Assembly: GCF_014696625.1 (NCBI RefSeq)
Contig: NZ_JACJQL010000005.1
Coordinates: 124,001-188,000, forward strand
Source of the DNA: Nostoc parmelioides FACHB-3921
Lineage (GTDB): Bacteria > Cyanobacteriota > Cyanobacteriia > Cyanobacteriales > Nostocaceae
Direction: 5' to 3'
Length of the DNA stretch: 64,000 bases
Numbering within the stretch: the first letter of the stretch is position 1; every line of letters begins with the position of its first letter. A model generated the notes under the pieces. It searched no databases. It saw nothing but the letters and a program-made list of their open reading frames with translations, and was not told the origin of the DNA. Shown in pieces: positions 37,649 to 46,439 of the stretch. The position numbers and the translations under genes were made by a program.

Positions 37649-39211
37649 ATGGAAATCTTTGATTATGTAATTATTGGAGCCGGGTTAGGTGGATTAGCAA
37701 CTGCTGCTTGTTTAACTCGACAAGGATATAATGTAGCAGTTTTAGAAAAACATTATTTACCCGGTGGTTCTTGCCATACTTTTGATTATGGGGAATATAG
37801 TTTTTGTGCGGATGTGCATTATATTTCTCAGTGTGGTCATGGCCAAGCGATCGCTCAATTTCTCAACTATATTGGTCAAGATGTCCCCTTTAATAGCCTT
37901 GACCCCGACTGCATAGATCGCATCATCACCCCAGAAGCAGATTTTAGAATTCCCTTAGGATGGGAAAGTTTACGTTATCGTTTGCTGTCTACCTTTCCTG
38001 AAGAAACCAATGCTATTAATCGCTACTGCAACGAAATTCAACAACTTCATCAAGAAATCCGTAATTTAGCGCAAGAAGTCCGTTGGTTTGACCACAAGCT
38101 GTCTGACTGGTTAAAGCTACCTAAGTATTTTAATCTTTTTAAAAAGCGCAATTGGACTCTGCAAGACTTGTATAACTATGTTGGGTTATCGCCCAAACTC
38201 CAAGCTGTGCTGGCTGGACAAAGTGGCGATTATGCACTACCACCCGCAGAAATTGCTTTACTGACCCATACTTCTCTGGTTTGGGATTATTCTGAAGGTG
38301 CTTATTATCCTAAACATCACTTTAAGCACTTGGTTGATACCATTGTTGAGACCATTACCACCGGTGGTGGTGTCATTGCTTATGCTACGACAGTTCATCA
38401 TATTCAAGTTAGTGGTGGCAAAGTTCATACTGTTATTGCTGATGGCAAAATTTATCGCGCCACCAAAGCCTATATCAGCGACCTTGACCCTAAATTAACA
38501 GTAGAGTTGATGCACGATGGTGAAGCCGTCAGCCATAAAGAACGACGGCGACTGACCAATTATGAATACTCTGCCAGTGCTTTTAATATTTACTTGGGTT
38601 TAGATAGCAATTTTGATCCACAACGCTATGGCATTGGTAACTGGAACATTTGGTATTATCCTACTGGAGATTTAAATAGAGAATATCACCGACAATTGCA
38701 AGGTGATTTCAGTCAGCCGTGGATTTTCCTTTCTTGTCCGACGATGAAATCTCATGAACCAGGAATGGCTCCAGTCGGGCATCATGTTTTAGAAATTGCT
38801 ACTGTTTGTGCTTATGAACCTTTTGCATATCTGCATGAGAACGACTCGGCAGCTTATAAAGCTAAAAAGCGTGAGATTTACCAACAAATCATGAACCGTG
38901 TGCGTGATATTGTTCCAGATATAGATAATTACATCAGGATGAAAGTTTACGGCACACCCACAACTAGCGAATATTATCTGGGACAACCACAAGGTAATAT
39001 TTACGGTGCGAAATTAGTCCCTAGACAAGTTGGGTTAAATCGCTTGGGTTACACGACAGAGTTACCTAACTTATTTTTGGTGGGAGCAAGTGCTGGATAT
39101 CCCAGTGTTCCCGGTGTGATTGGGAATGGTATGGATGTTGTAGAGTTGCTGACTGGGCAATCAGTTAGGCAGAAATCTAGAGCGCCTCAGGGATTGGTGG
39201 GAATGAGATAA
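37649..39211 (+). CDS. CrtISO/RetSat-like FAD oxidoreductase
   Basis: A 520-residue flavoprotein of the phytoene-desaturase superfamily, closest in feel to carotenoid isomerase and retinol saturase rather than to CrtP or CrtO. Seen: N-terminal dinucleotide fold YVIIGAGLGGLATAACLTRQGY with the following EKHYLPGGSCHTFDY, and C-terminal NLFLVGASAGYPSVPGVIGNGMDVVELLTG. Substrate unknown: a carotenoid or polyene lipid is likely. The start has GGAGGAG 8 nt upstream. Monocistronic; its stop codon is part of a hairpin. Confidence 0.85.
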   Translation: MEIFDYVIIGAGLGGLATAACLTRQGYNVAVLEKHYLPGGSCHTFDYGEYSFCADVHYISQCGHGQAIAQFLNYIGQDVPFNSLDPDCIDRIITPEADFRIPLGWESLRYRLLSTFPEETNAINRYCNEIQQLHQEIRNLAQEVRWFDHKLSDWLKLPKYFNLFKKRNWTLQDLYNYVGLSPKLQAVLAGQSGDYALPPAEIALLTHTSLVWDYSEGAYYPKHHFKHLVDTIVETITTGGGVIAYATTVHHIQVSGGKVHTVIADGKIYRATKAYISDLDPKLTVELMHDGEAVSHKERRRLTNYEYSASAFNIYLGLDSNFDPQRYGIGNWNIWYYPTGDLNREYHRQLQGDFSQPWIFLSCPTMKSHEPGMAPVGHHVLEIATVCAYEPFAYLHENDSAAYKAKKREIYQQIMNRVRDIVPDIDNYIRMKVYGTPTTSEYYLGQPQGNIYGAKLVPRQVGLNRLGYTTELPNLFLVGASAGYPSVPGVIGNGMDVVELLTGQSVRQKSRAPQGLVGMR

Positions 39212-39243
39212 GCGATCGCTATTCTACTCAATGGCGATCGCTT
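39210..39243. terminator. Hairpin made from two HIP1 sites, containing the stop codon
   Basis: AAGCGATCGC (39210-39219) and GCGATCGCTT (39234-39243) form a 10-bp stem with a 14-nt loop. The left arm overlaps the TAA of the preceding gene. It lies between two convergent genes and may serve both as a transcript end. Confidence 0.6.
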
Positions 39244-39252
39244 GTTTATGAT

Positions 39253-39489
39253 TCACTCTTCTAAATCCTCTACTTCTTCTGCATCCAAGCTATAGGCATC
39301 AACAAACTCTTCCACGTCTTCTTCTTCCTCTACCTCGTCTTCGTAATAGTAGTCAATAGGTTGGTAAGCAACTAATCGACCTGTACTTTGTAACCAATCC
39401 AGTAAAGATTCTTCTTGTTTGAGAGGAATAATAGCTGCTGGCTGGTGACGAGGTTCTTCGTGAAGAGCAGGGTTAGACAATTTAATCAT
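39253..39489 (-). CDS. Small acidic DUF3134-type protein
   Basis: A 78-residue cyanobacterial protein. The N-terminal half (NPALHEEPRHQPAAIIPL ... SLLDWLQSTGRL) matches my memory of the DUF3134 family; the C-terminal 30 residues are nearly all Glu, Asp and Val. Function unknown. Convergent with the CrtISO-like gene. Confidence 0.75.
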   Translation of the reverse strand: MIKLSNPALHEEPRHQPAAIIPLKQEESLLDWLQSTGRLVAYQPIDYYYEDEVEEEEDVEEFVDAYSLDAEEVEDLEE

Positions 39490-39586
39490 TGTTTTGCACC
39501 ACTAATCTCTCTTAATTACTAGTGTGATTGGTGTATTGACAATGACTTCTGTCTTATGGGTGAGGTTTTTGCTCAATAGGTTAGAG

Positions 39587-40378
39587 TTAATCCATTTTTT
39601 GGCTGGGTAATTTAGTTCCGCAACGCTTACAAAACTCTGCATCCTGATCGTGAAATTTTAGACCACAATTCAAACATACAGTTTCTACCTGATTGGCTGT
39701 TTTGACTACGCGCCTAATTAAATCTCCTACTTGCCAAGGAATAATGGCTACACCTGTCAAAATCATCAATACAGTTAATAATCTACCTAGTTCTGAAATG
39801 GGAGTTAAATCTCCAAAACCTACAGTAGTCATTGTGACTACTGAGAAATAAAAGGCATCTAAAAAAGTACTATAAACTTGGGCATTTACGGGATGTTCTA
39901 CTTGATAAATTAAGCCAGAATAAACAAAAATTATAGTAAACAAAGTAAACAGTATGCGAATAAAAATTATCCCGTCTTCGGAACTAATACTGCCAAATAA
40001 AAATTTACTATCAATGAATCTGATTAATCTTAAAATTCTAAACCAGCGTAATATCCGAATAAAACTGATATTTACTAAACCTATTAAAAATGGCAGAATT
40101 GCTATCAAATCAATAATTGCATAAAAGCTAAATATATACTTGAGTTTATTTTCTGCACTCCAAAGGCGGAGGACATACTCTACTGCAAAAATTATCAATA
40201 TAACTGTATCTACTTGATCCAACTGCAACCTAATAGAGTCGGGTATAGCGTAAGTTTGAGCGACAAAGATGCCTGATGATAATAGAACCAAGGCAGCAAT
40301 TGTCAAATTAATGGCTTTACCTAAAGGGGTTTCTAGGTCTGTTAAGTAAAATTCAGTTTGTTGTCTACTCAGTAACAT
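39587..40378 (-). CDS. Voltage-gated-type K+ channel with C-terminal zinc ribbon
   Basis: A 263-residue six-helix ion channel. The S4 helix has arginines at every third position (Arg108, 111, 114, 117, 120), the pore filter is TTVGFGD (184-190) and S6 follows. The C-terminus carries a zinc ribbon with Cys235, Cys238, Cys250 and Cys253. The channel should conduct potassium across the inner membrane and respond to voltage; the ribbon is an uncommon addition and may bind a metal or partner. Divergent from the deaminase gene. Confidence 0.9.
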   Translation of the reverse strand: MLLSRQQTEFYLTDLETPLGKAINLTIAALVLLSSGIFVAQTYAIPDSIRLQLDQVDTVILIIFAVEYVLRLWSAENKLKYIFSFYAIIDLIAILPFLIGLVNISFIRILRWFRILRLIRFIDSKFLFGSISSEDGIIFIRILFTLFTIIFVYSGLIYQVEHPVNAQVYSTFLDAFYFSVVTMTTVGFGDLTPISELGRLLTVLMILTGVAIIPWQVGDLIRRVVKTANQVETVCLNCGLKFHDQDAEFCKRCGTKLPSQKMD

Positions 40379-40443
40379 ATTTCACGATATCTGTTTAAAT
40401 ATGGTATTTTTACCGTCTATCTTACTGAAATATCAAGATAATT

Positions 40444-40869
40444 ATGAACCCAGAATATTTTATGCGTCTAGCGATCGCCGAAGCAAAAAAAGGAGATGCG
40501 CCATACGGTGCGATAATTGTCAAAGATGACCAAGTTGTGGCATTCGCACACAACACTGTTGCTAGAGATAATGATCCTTCTGCTCATGCGGAAATTAATG
40601 TGATTCGCCGTTTAACCGCCCAATTACAAAGCTTTTCCTTAGCAGGTTATAGCATATATACCACCGGTGAACCTTGCCCCATGTGTGCCGCAGCCTGTGT
40701 TTGGAGTGGTATTGCAGAGATTATATATGGTGCTTCAATTCAAGATTTAATTTTAGCAAATCAAGCACAAATCCAGATATCTTGTGAAGAAGTAATTGCC
40801 AAATCTTTGAGAAACATCAAAGTGACTAAGGGTATTCTTCGACAGGAATGTTTGAATTTGTTTCAGTGA
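40444..40869 (+). CDS. Nucleoside/guanine deaminase family protein
   Basis: A 141-residue zinc hydrolase of the cytidine/deoxycytidylate deaminase fold. The zinc-site motifs HAEIN (His and catalytic Glu) and PCPMCAAAC are intact. The family includes guanine deaminase and tRNA adenosine deaminase; the absence of tRNA-binding signatures and the sequence GEPCPMCAAACVWSG favour a free-base or nucleoside deaminase. Start ATG 40444 is 65 bp from the divergent channel gene. Confidence 0.88.
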   Translation: MNPEYFMRLAIAEAKKGDAPYGAIIVKDDQVVAFAHNTVARDNDPSAHAEINVIRRLTAQLQSFSLAGYSIYTTGEPCPMCAAACVWSGIAEIIYGASIQDLILANQAQIQISCEEVIAKSLRNIKVTKGILRQECLNLFQ

Positions 40870-40900
40870 AATCAGATAACCATAGTGAATTTACTATCTT

Positions 40901-41560
40901 TTATTCAGATTCATTGAGATAATTTAAATAGGTATTGGCAATGATAGCGGCTTGGGTGCGATCGCGCAAATTCAAACGATTTAAAATATTCGTCACATGA
41001 TTTTTAACTGTCCCCTCGGAAATATAGAGTTGTTGGGCAATTTCTTTATTATTTGCACCTGTGGCAATTAAGCGTAAAACTTCTTTTTCTCTGGGCGTAA
41101 GATCAGCTAAATGAGTCGGCGCAGGTGGCGTGTGGTTTGGTGTAGACTGAAACTGTACTAAGAGTTTCTTGACTATTCCTGGGCCTAGTTGAGTGTAACC
41201 TTTATCGACTGCACGAATTGCCACAGCTAATTCTTCTGAGGGCGTATCTTTGAGTAAATAACCCATTGCACCATGTTGTAAAGCTGCTTTGACATATTCA
41301 TCATCATCAAAAGTTGTCAGGACTAGAACTTTAACATTGGGGAAATTCTGTTGAATTTCTTGTGTAGCAGCTACTCCATCCATAATTGGCATTCGCATAT
41401 CCATCAATACTACATCTGGATAAAATTGGGCAATCAACTCAATAGCAATTTTTCCATTTTCTGCCTCTCCTATGATTTCTATATCAGGTTCTAGCTCTAA
41501 TAATGCTCTTAATCCTTGACGGATCAGATTTTGATCATCTACTAATAAAACTTTAATCAT
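40901..41560 (-). CDS. NarL/FixJ-family response regulator
   Basis: A 219-residue DNA-binding regulator. The receiver domain (1-120) has the acidic pocket DD (8-9), the phosphate-accepting Asp54 in VLMDMRMP and Lys104-region LLKD. The C-terminal LuxR helix-turn-helix (LTPREKEVLRLIATGANNKE onwards, about 150-210) is complete. Its ATG overlaps the stop of the upstream kinase gene by 4 bp (ATGA), so the pair is translationally coupled. Likely targets include the divergent Spy-like gene. Confidence 0.95.
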   Translation of the reverse strand: MIKVLLVDDQNLIRQGLRALLELEPDIEIIGEAENGKIAIELIAQFYPDVVLMDMRMPIMDGVAATQEIQQNFPNVKVLVLTTFDDDEYVKAALQHGAMGYLLKDTPSEELAVAIRAVDKGYTQLGPGIVKKLLVQFQSTPNHTPPAPTHLADLTPREKEVLRLIATGANNKEIAQQLYISEGTVKNHVTNILNRLNLRDRTQAAIIANTYLNYLNESE

Positions 41561-42762
41561 ATTAATCTGCTTGCCGGAATATCAACTGTAATTTGACAAC
41601 CATCACCAACAACACTATTGATGGCAAATTTTCCTCCTAAAGCCAAAGTGCGATCGCGCATACTTTGTAATCCAAAACCTGTGGTATTTTGTTGGATATT
41701 AAACCCTCTACCATTATCCCGAATTATCAAAGATAAGCTACCTCGATTGAGAGAAACTTCTAAAATAACTTCTGTGGCTCTAGCGTGCTTAGAAATATTG
41801 GTTAATGATTCTTGGATAATCCTATATATAGCTGTACTAACTTCTGTTGATAATTTGTAATCAAGATTAAAACTACTAGTTAATATAATCCCAGTATTCT
41901 GCTCAAAGTCTGCTGCTATGATATCAATTGCTTGTTCTAAAGTTTTGCCCTGCAATGGATGAGAGCGCATAGCAGAAACAGAATTTCTTACATCTTGTAA
42001 GGCTTTGGAACCAAGCTCTTTTGCCCTAACTAAAAAAGTTTGTGCCTTGTTGGGATTAGACTGTGCAAGTTTTAACGCGGTTTCTAATTGTAAATTCAAT
42101 GCTGTGAGCGAATGACCTAAAGAGTCGTGAATTTCCCGCGCAATGCGATTACGTTCTTCTAAAGTTGCTTGGTTTTCAATACGTAGAGCATATTGACTGA
42201 GTTTTTCATTAGCAACGGCTAATTCTTCTCGACTCTGACGTTCTGATAATAAGCTATTCATTAACAGTAAAACAAAAATTAAGCTTAAGCCAAATACAAG
42301 TGTCAAACTCAGCGTAAAAAAGCGAAAACGCTCTTGTGCTTGTAGAGGGAGCGGAGAACGAGGTAATCGATTTATTAGCGTGAATAAGAACAAACTAAAC
42401 GAAGTTAAAGTGACAGATAAACGTCCAGGTAACTTAAAAATTAAACAACTACGAGTCACTAAAATAATGTAGAGAAAGGGAAACATCCGAGCAGATCTCC
42501 CTTCAAATAATCCAGTAATAAAAATTAAAATGATTTCAAAGACAGTATAAACTATTTTATTTAAGTTATTACTGGTGGGTAATCTTAATCCCATTAATCC
42601 AAAAATTGTGAGACTAATAATCGTAATTTCTGGAAATCTACTGGAAAATCTAGGTGAAGGATAGGGCAATATTGACGTGATAATAGATATTGCTAACAAT
42701 ATCCATTCTAGATATAGTAAAAAGCGGAAAGGGTGGTTATGAACTTTAATATATTGACCCAT
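41557..42762 (-). CDS. HisKA_3 sensor histidine kinase
   Basis: A 401-residue membrane kinase. Residues about 10-175 hold five or six membrane helices with little periplasmic sequence, as in intramembrane-sensing kinases such as DesK or LiaS. A coiled-coil (about 172-200) leads to the HisKA_3 dimer domain with phospho-accepting His212 (REIHDSLGHSL) and a HATPase_c domain (DNGRGF, GFGLQSMRDR). It should sense membrane state and phosphorylate the partner regulator. Divergent from a Spy-like gene. Confidence 0.93.
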   Translation of the reverse strand: MGQYIKVHNHPFRFLLYLEWILLAISIITSILPYPSPRFSSRFPEITIISLTIFGLMGLRLPTSNNLNKIVYTVFEIILIFITGLFEGRSARMFPFLYIILVTRSCLIFKLPGRLSVTLTSFSLFLFTLINRLPRSPLPLQAQERFRFFTLSLTLVFGLSLIFVLLLMNSLLSERQSREELAVANEKLSQYALRIENQATLEERNRIAREIHDSLGHSLTALNLQLETALKLAQSNPNKAQTFLVRAKELGSKALQDVRNSVSAMRSHPLQGKTLEQAIDIIAADFEQNTGIILTSSFNLDYKLSTEVSTAIYRIIQESLTNISKHARATEVILEVSLNRGSLSLIIRDNGRGFNIQQNTTGFGLQSMRDRTLALGGKFAINSVVGDGCQITVDIPASRLI

Positions 42763-42837
42763 AGTTTATACTACAAAATATAGTGATTATTTTGAATTGA
42801 TATGACTTCTGGCTGCTGACGAGTTCTCTATATTTAC

Positions 42838-42935
42838 CAGGACTCACGCAACTGGCACAATATTAGTGTGCTTCAGATGTGGGAAATCCTCTAATGTGTA
42901 CGAAATTATTAGGGCTGACGCACTCTAAAAGTTAG
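42838..42935. repeat. Possible dispersed element beginning AGGACTCACGCAACTGGCAC
   Basis: Starts AGGACTCACGCAACT and ends GGGCTGACGCACTCT, outward ends partly complementary. It resembles the other short elements in the window but no second copy is seen here, so it is tentative. Confidence 0.35.
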
Positions 42936-43019
42936 TTTGATGATGACACCTGTGTAATTCCTGTTTACTGGAATTTCCACCAAACCGCCAGTCACTTGAA
43001 TCAGGTTTGCAGCATGACA

Positions 43020-43045
43020 AAAGTCATGGGTGTATTCATGACTTT
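43020..43045. promoter_or_regulatory. Perfect inverted repeat AAAGTCATG-N8-CATGACTTT (candidate operator)
   Basis: Nine-bp arms at 43020-43028 and 43037-43045, 8-nt spacer, 73 bp before the Spy-like start and in the region divergent from the kinase. The symmetry and spacing suit a LuxR-type response regulator dimer. Confidence 0.55.
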
Positions 43046-43117
43046 CTCCTCATGTGGATAGTTGACCTGGGTTTCTAAGATGGTTACATCCCACAGGAAA
43101 ACACATCAAGGAACCTA

Positions 43118-43621
43118 ATGCAACTCAAACCCTTATCCCTATTAGTTGGAGCGCTGGCGCTCACTTTAACTGCAACTCCCTTTGCTGTTCAAGCACAAAC
43201 AAATTCTTCTTCTGTGTTATTGATTGCACAAGCTGGAAAGAAAGGCCCTTGGGAAAGTTTGGGATTAAGCAACGAACAAAAGGCCAGAATACAAGAAATT
43301 GGTCGTAACAGCCGCGCCCAAATTGAGGCAGTTTTCACCCCAGAACAGAAAGCCAAAATGGAAGCTGCACGCCAAGCACGTCAGGCGCAGCGTCAACAAG
43401 GTCAACGCCCACAAGCCGGCCGGCGCGGTGGTAAGAATTTTGCTGAATTAAATTTAACTGAAGAGCAGAAAACTAGAATCCGGTCAATTCGCCAAGCTTC
43501 GCAACAACAAATGGAAGCAGTTTTAACCCCAGAACAGCGAACTAAATTACAAGAACTGAAAGCTAATGCCCGTCAGCGTTGGCAGCAAAGACGCAATAAT
43601 CAACCTTCACCTCAAAGCTGA
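43118..43621 (+). CDS. Spy/CpxP-like (LTXXQ) periplasmic protein
   Basis: A 167-residue exported protein. A signal peptide (about 1-26, ending AVQAQ) is followed by two helical LTXXQ-type units: LSNEQKARIQEIGRNSRAQI ... FTPEQKAKM and LTEEQKTRIRSIRQASQQQM ... LTPEQRTKL. Arg/Gln-rich spacers separate them. The Spy/CpxP family comprises envelope chaperones induced by envelope or metal stress. An inverted repeat lies upstream, and a two-component system is divergent; both suit stress induction. Confidence 0.88.
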   Translation: MQLKPLSLLVGALALTLTATPFAVQAQTNSSSVLLIAQAGKKGPWESLGLSNEQKARIQEIGRNSRAQIEAVFTPEQKAKMEAARQARQAQRQQGQRPQAGRRGGKNFAELNLTEEQKTRIRSIRQASQQQMEAVLTPEQRTKLQELKANARQRWQQRRNNQPSPQS

Positions 43622-43929
43622 TAATGCTACCCCTTGCTACTTCCACTCTTTCAACTCCTAGCCTACGACAGTTTTTAGGTTCGGTTGACTGTCTGGCTGA
43701 AGCAAGGGGGAAATTTTCTCCCAATTGTGGAAATTGAGAAACTATGCTTACTCTCAAGAAAAACGGGTGTGTAAGGGTATAAGGGAAGAAAAAAGAGCTT
43801 CTTCTGTATTTTGCAAGTTCACCACCGCGCTAATTAGAGGCTTATTCCAGCAACCAGAGAAAATTCATTTCCCAGAATACTAGACAAAAATAAATTTATC
43901 AGCTATATTAAGAAATGTGTGAAAAACAC

Positions 43930-44003
43930 GGCTCAGTAGCTCAGTTGGTTAGAGCACGGGACTCATAAGCCTGGGGTCGTTGGTTCAAATCCGACCTGAG
44001 CCA
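43930..44003 (+). tRNA. tRNA-Met (CAT anticodon)
   Basis: 74-nt cloverleaf: acceptor GGCTCAG / CTGAGCC with discriminator A, D-loop AGCTCAGTTGGTTAGAGC, anticodon loop CTCATAA, T-loop GTTCAAAT. CCA is not encoded. G1-C72 pairing rules out initiator tRNA. It reads as elongator Met; a lysidine-modified tRNA-Ile with the same anticodon cannot be fully excluded. The anticodon stem has an A-G mismatch next to the loop. Confidence 0.92.
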
Positions 44004-44037
44004 TATCTAAAATTAAGATATACAAGAGTCTTTCTTC

Positions 44038-44109
44038 CTAGTGATTAAACACGGGATCAATGCCTAAAGCTTTGTAAGCAGGAAAGAGGCGATCGCCGTC
44101 GGCATAGTG
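44038..44109 (-). pseudogene. Possible C-terminal gene remnant
   Basis: Between the tRNA and the debranching-enzyme gene, one minus-strand frame reads YADGDRLFPAYKALGIDPVF in 23 codons before a TAG, with a stop at its upstream side. The composition looks protein-like rather than random. No family is recognised. It may be the decayed end of a lost gene. Confidence 0.3.
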
Positions 44110-44180
44110 TCAAAGATAATAGTTTTGGCTATTACCAATGACCTATTAAATATTACCAATCTCCACAAACCAAACACAAA

Positions 44181-46241
44181 TCAAGTTGTCCGCAAATGGC
44201 GAATCACTTCTGCGACTGACCAGGCCTGTGCTACAGCTCCTCTGGCTCTATGAGGAGGGTCACCATCAAAAATTTCGGAAATAGAACCAAGACAAGCATC
44301 ACTTAAAAAGTGATCTAATAAAGGTTGCCAATCAAAAGGCAATGGTTGTTGTGGGTAAAAACGCTGCCAAGAGCGGATAAAAGGCCCAATTAGCCAAGTC
44401 CAAACAGTACCTTGATGGTAAGCGCGATCGCGTTTTTCGGGATTGCCTTCATATCTGCCAATATATTCTGGATCTGCTGGATCGAGACTACGAAGACCAT
44501 AGGGAGTTAACAGGCGATAAGTTGCCAAATCTAATATTTGTTGTCCCTGTTGTTGGGAAAATCCGCAGTGGCGTAAAGACAAAGCTAAAATCGCGTTGGG
44601 ACGGATTTGGGCATTGCGGCGATCGTCTAAATCGATGGTGTCGTACAAATAACCAAGCTGTGGATTCCAAAACTTTTGTAAAGAAGCTTTCACCTGTTGG
44701 GCTTGTTGAGCATAACGCCGCCCCTGTTTTTCCAGACGAACAGAATCACCCAAATCCATTTGACTCAATCTTTCAGCCCATTGACTTAGCCAACATAAAG
44801 CCGAATACCACAGAGCGTTAATTTCCACTGCCTTACCTGGACGAGGAGTCATTGGTTCTCCCCCAACTACCGCATCCATCCAAGTAAGAGCAACATTTGG
44901 AGCGTCCCAACCAATTAGGCCATCAGTCGCATCGAGTTGGATATTGTAGCGAGTACCACCAAAATATGCTTTGTAAATTTGTTGGACAATAGGGAACTGT
45001 TCCGCCAAAAATTGCCAATCTTGGGTAGCTTCCAGGTACAGTCCTAAAGTTTCAATCCACCATAAGGCGGCATCAATACTGTTGTAGTATGGCTCGCTAT
45101 CAATATCAGGGAAAGCATTAGGTATCAAACCGTGGCGGCAATAACGCCCAAAGGTTTGCAATAGACCTTTTGCTAATTCAAAACGCTTGGGTACTAAAGC
45201 TAAACCAGGTAAGGCAATCAATGTATCACGTCCCCAATCATTAAACCAGTGATAACCAGCAATTACTGTAGGGCCAGCAATGGAATCTCGATAGACAATA
45301 AATTGATCCCCTGCTTTGAGTAGTTGCTGCCAAAGTGGGGATGAGGAGGAAATATGGAACAATTCTTCCCCATCGTCCCCATAGTCCCCCAATCCCCAGC
45401 CAAAAACCTGAGACAATCTCTCTTGCTCTGCTTCCACCGCTTCAGCAAAGGTATCGCTGGTAAGGGAATCTGTAAGTTCAGCCGGAAAACCCATCCGTGC
45501 TTCTAGAGTTACTGTGTCTCCTGGTTGGAGTGTGACTGTCAAATAACCGGGGCTATGGAGGTCTTCGCGATCGCCTAATCCCCGTTGTGTTTCTTCTGGT
45601 AAGCCATAATGCCAATACCAAACTGCATTGGCTTGATATTCACCTTGTGACCACCGCAACTGCCAAGGTGTGCCGAAACGGCCAGAATTCATGGCTTGCA
45701 AGTAGATTTGCTGATTACCCAAGACTTGGGAAAATTGTAAATCTAGACGATTAGTTTGTTGATGATGAAAGTCGCGATCGGCAATTAGCAATCGCAGCCT
45801 CAATACCGCAGTTTCTCCACCTTCGTAACGATAGTGAATTAATAACCGATGGCAAAATTGAGATTCCTGATCTTTGAGTTCACATTCTTCTCCATTTTCC
45901 ACTACACCGTAAGGCATCACAAGTTGCCTGCTTAATTGCCAGTCTCCTTCACCCCAAATCCACTTAGGCACTGGGTTAACATCAAAAGAACGCAGTAGCT
46001 TGTAACCTGTTGGTGCAATCTCACCTGTACCCCAAATATTCGTCCCCAATGCTACAACTTTTCCTGAGACTTCTAAACTCGCTTCTAGGTGCGACAGCAG
46101 CAGGGTGCGTCCAGAAGGTGGATTTGTCGATGCAAATAGCCAGCCGTGGTAGGTTCGTGTACGGATATCCGAAACAGTTCCACTGGCAAAACTTCCTAAG
46201 CCATTAGTCAGCAACCATTCTCTTGTATCTAAATCATCCAT
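44181..46241 (-). CDS. Glycogen debranching enzyme (amylo-alpha-1,6-glucosidase type)
   Basis: A 686-residue glucan hydrolase that releases glucose at glycogen branch points. The N-terminal beta-domain (about 1-280, starting TREWLLTNGLGSFASGTVSD) matches GDE_N; the C-terminal (alpha/alpha)6 barrel (about 300-680) has DWGRDTLIALPGLAL, YRDSIAGPTVIAGYHWFNDW and YHQGTVWTWLIGPF. It works with the glycogen genes around 50-53 kb. Monocistronic, ATG at 46241. Confidence 0.92.
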   Translation of the reverse strand: MDDLDTREWLLTNGLGSFASGTVSDIRTRTYHGWLFASTNPPSGRTLLLSHLEASLEVSGKVVALGTNIWGTGEIAPTGYKLLRSFDVNPVPKWIWGEGDWQLSRQLVMPYGVVENGEECELKDQESQFCHRLLIHYRYEGGETAVLRLRLLIADRDFHHQQTNRLDLQFSQVLGNQQIYLQAMNSGRFGTPWQLRWSQGEYQANAVWYWHYGLPEETQRGLGDREDLHSPGYLTVTLQPGDTVTLEARMGFPAELTDSLTSDTFAEAVEAEQERLSQVFGWGLGDYGDDGEELFHISSSSPLWQQLLKAGDQFIVYRDSIAGPTVIAGYHWFNDWGRDTLIALPGLALVPKRFELAKGLLQTFGRYCRHGLIPNAFPDIDSEPYYNSIDAALWWIETLGLYLEATQDWQFLAEQFPIVQQIYKAYFGGTRYNIQLDATDGLIGWDAPNVALTWMDAVVGGEPMTPRPGKAVEINALWYSALCWLSQWAERLSQMDLGDSVRLEKQGRRYAQQAQQVKASLQKFWNPQLGYLYDTIDLDDRRNAQIRPNAILALSLRHCGFSQQQGQQILDLATYRLLTPYGLRSLDPADPEYIGRYEGNPEKRDRAYHQGTVWTWLIGPFIRSWQRFYPQQPLPFDWQPLLDHFLSDACLGSISEIFDGDPPHRARGAVAQAWSVAEVIRHLRTT

Positions 46242-46439
46242 TTGCTACTCAAAATCGTTATGACTATGATATAGTCGTAACAGATCGTAATCAAACTGTG
46301 AGACAGCCCTAAAGGACTGCGTACCCGTAAGGCTTCTCGGAGAATACCCGATAGGGTGAAAGCGTGGATGGGTAAGTTTATTCCTAACCCAAACTCCAAC
46401 ACCTAGTAAACCGATATAAGTTGAAGGAGAATTAAGTTA

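Noticed and set aside
43930..44003. Initiator tRNA-Met
   Set aside because: G1-C72 pair and the anticodon stem lack the initiator features.
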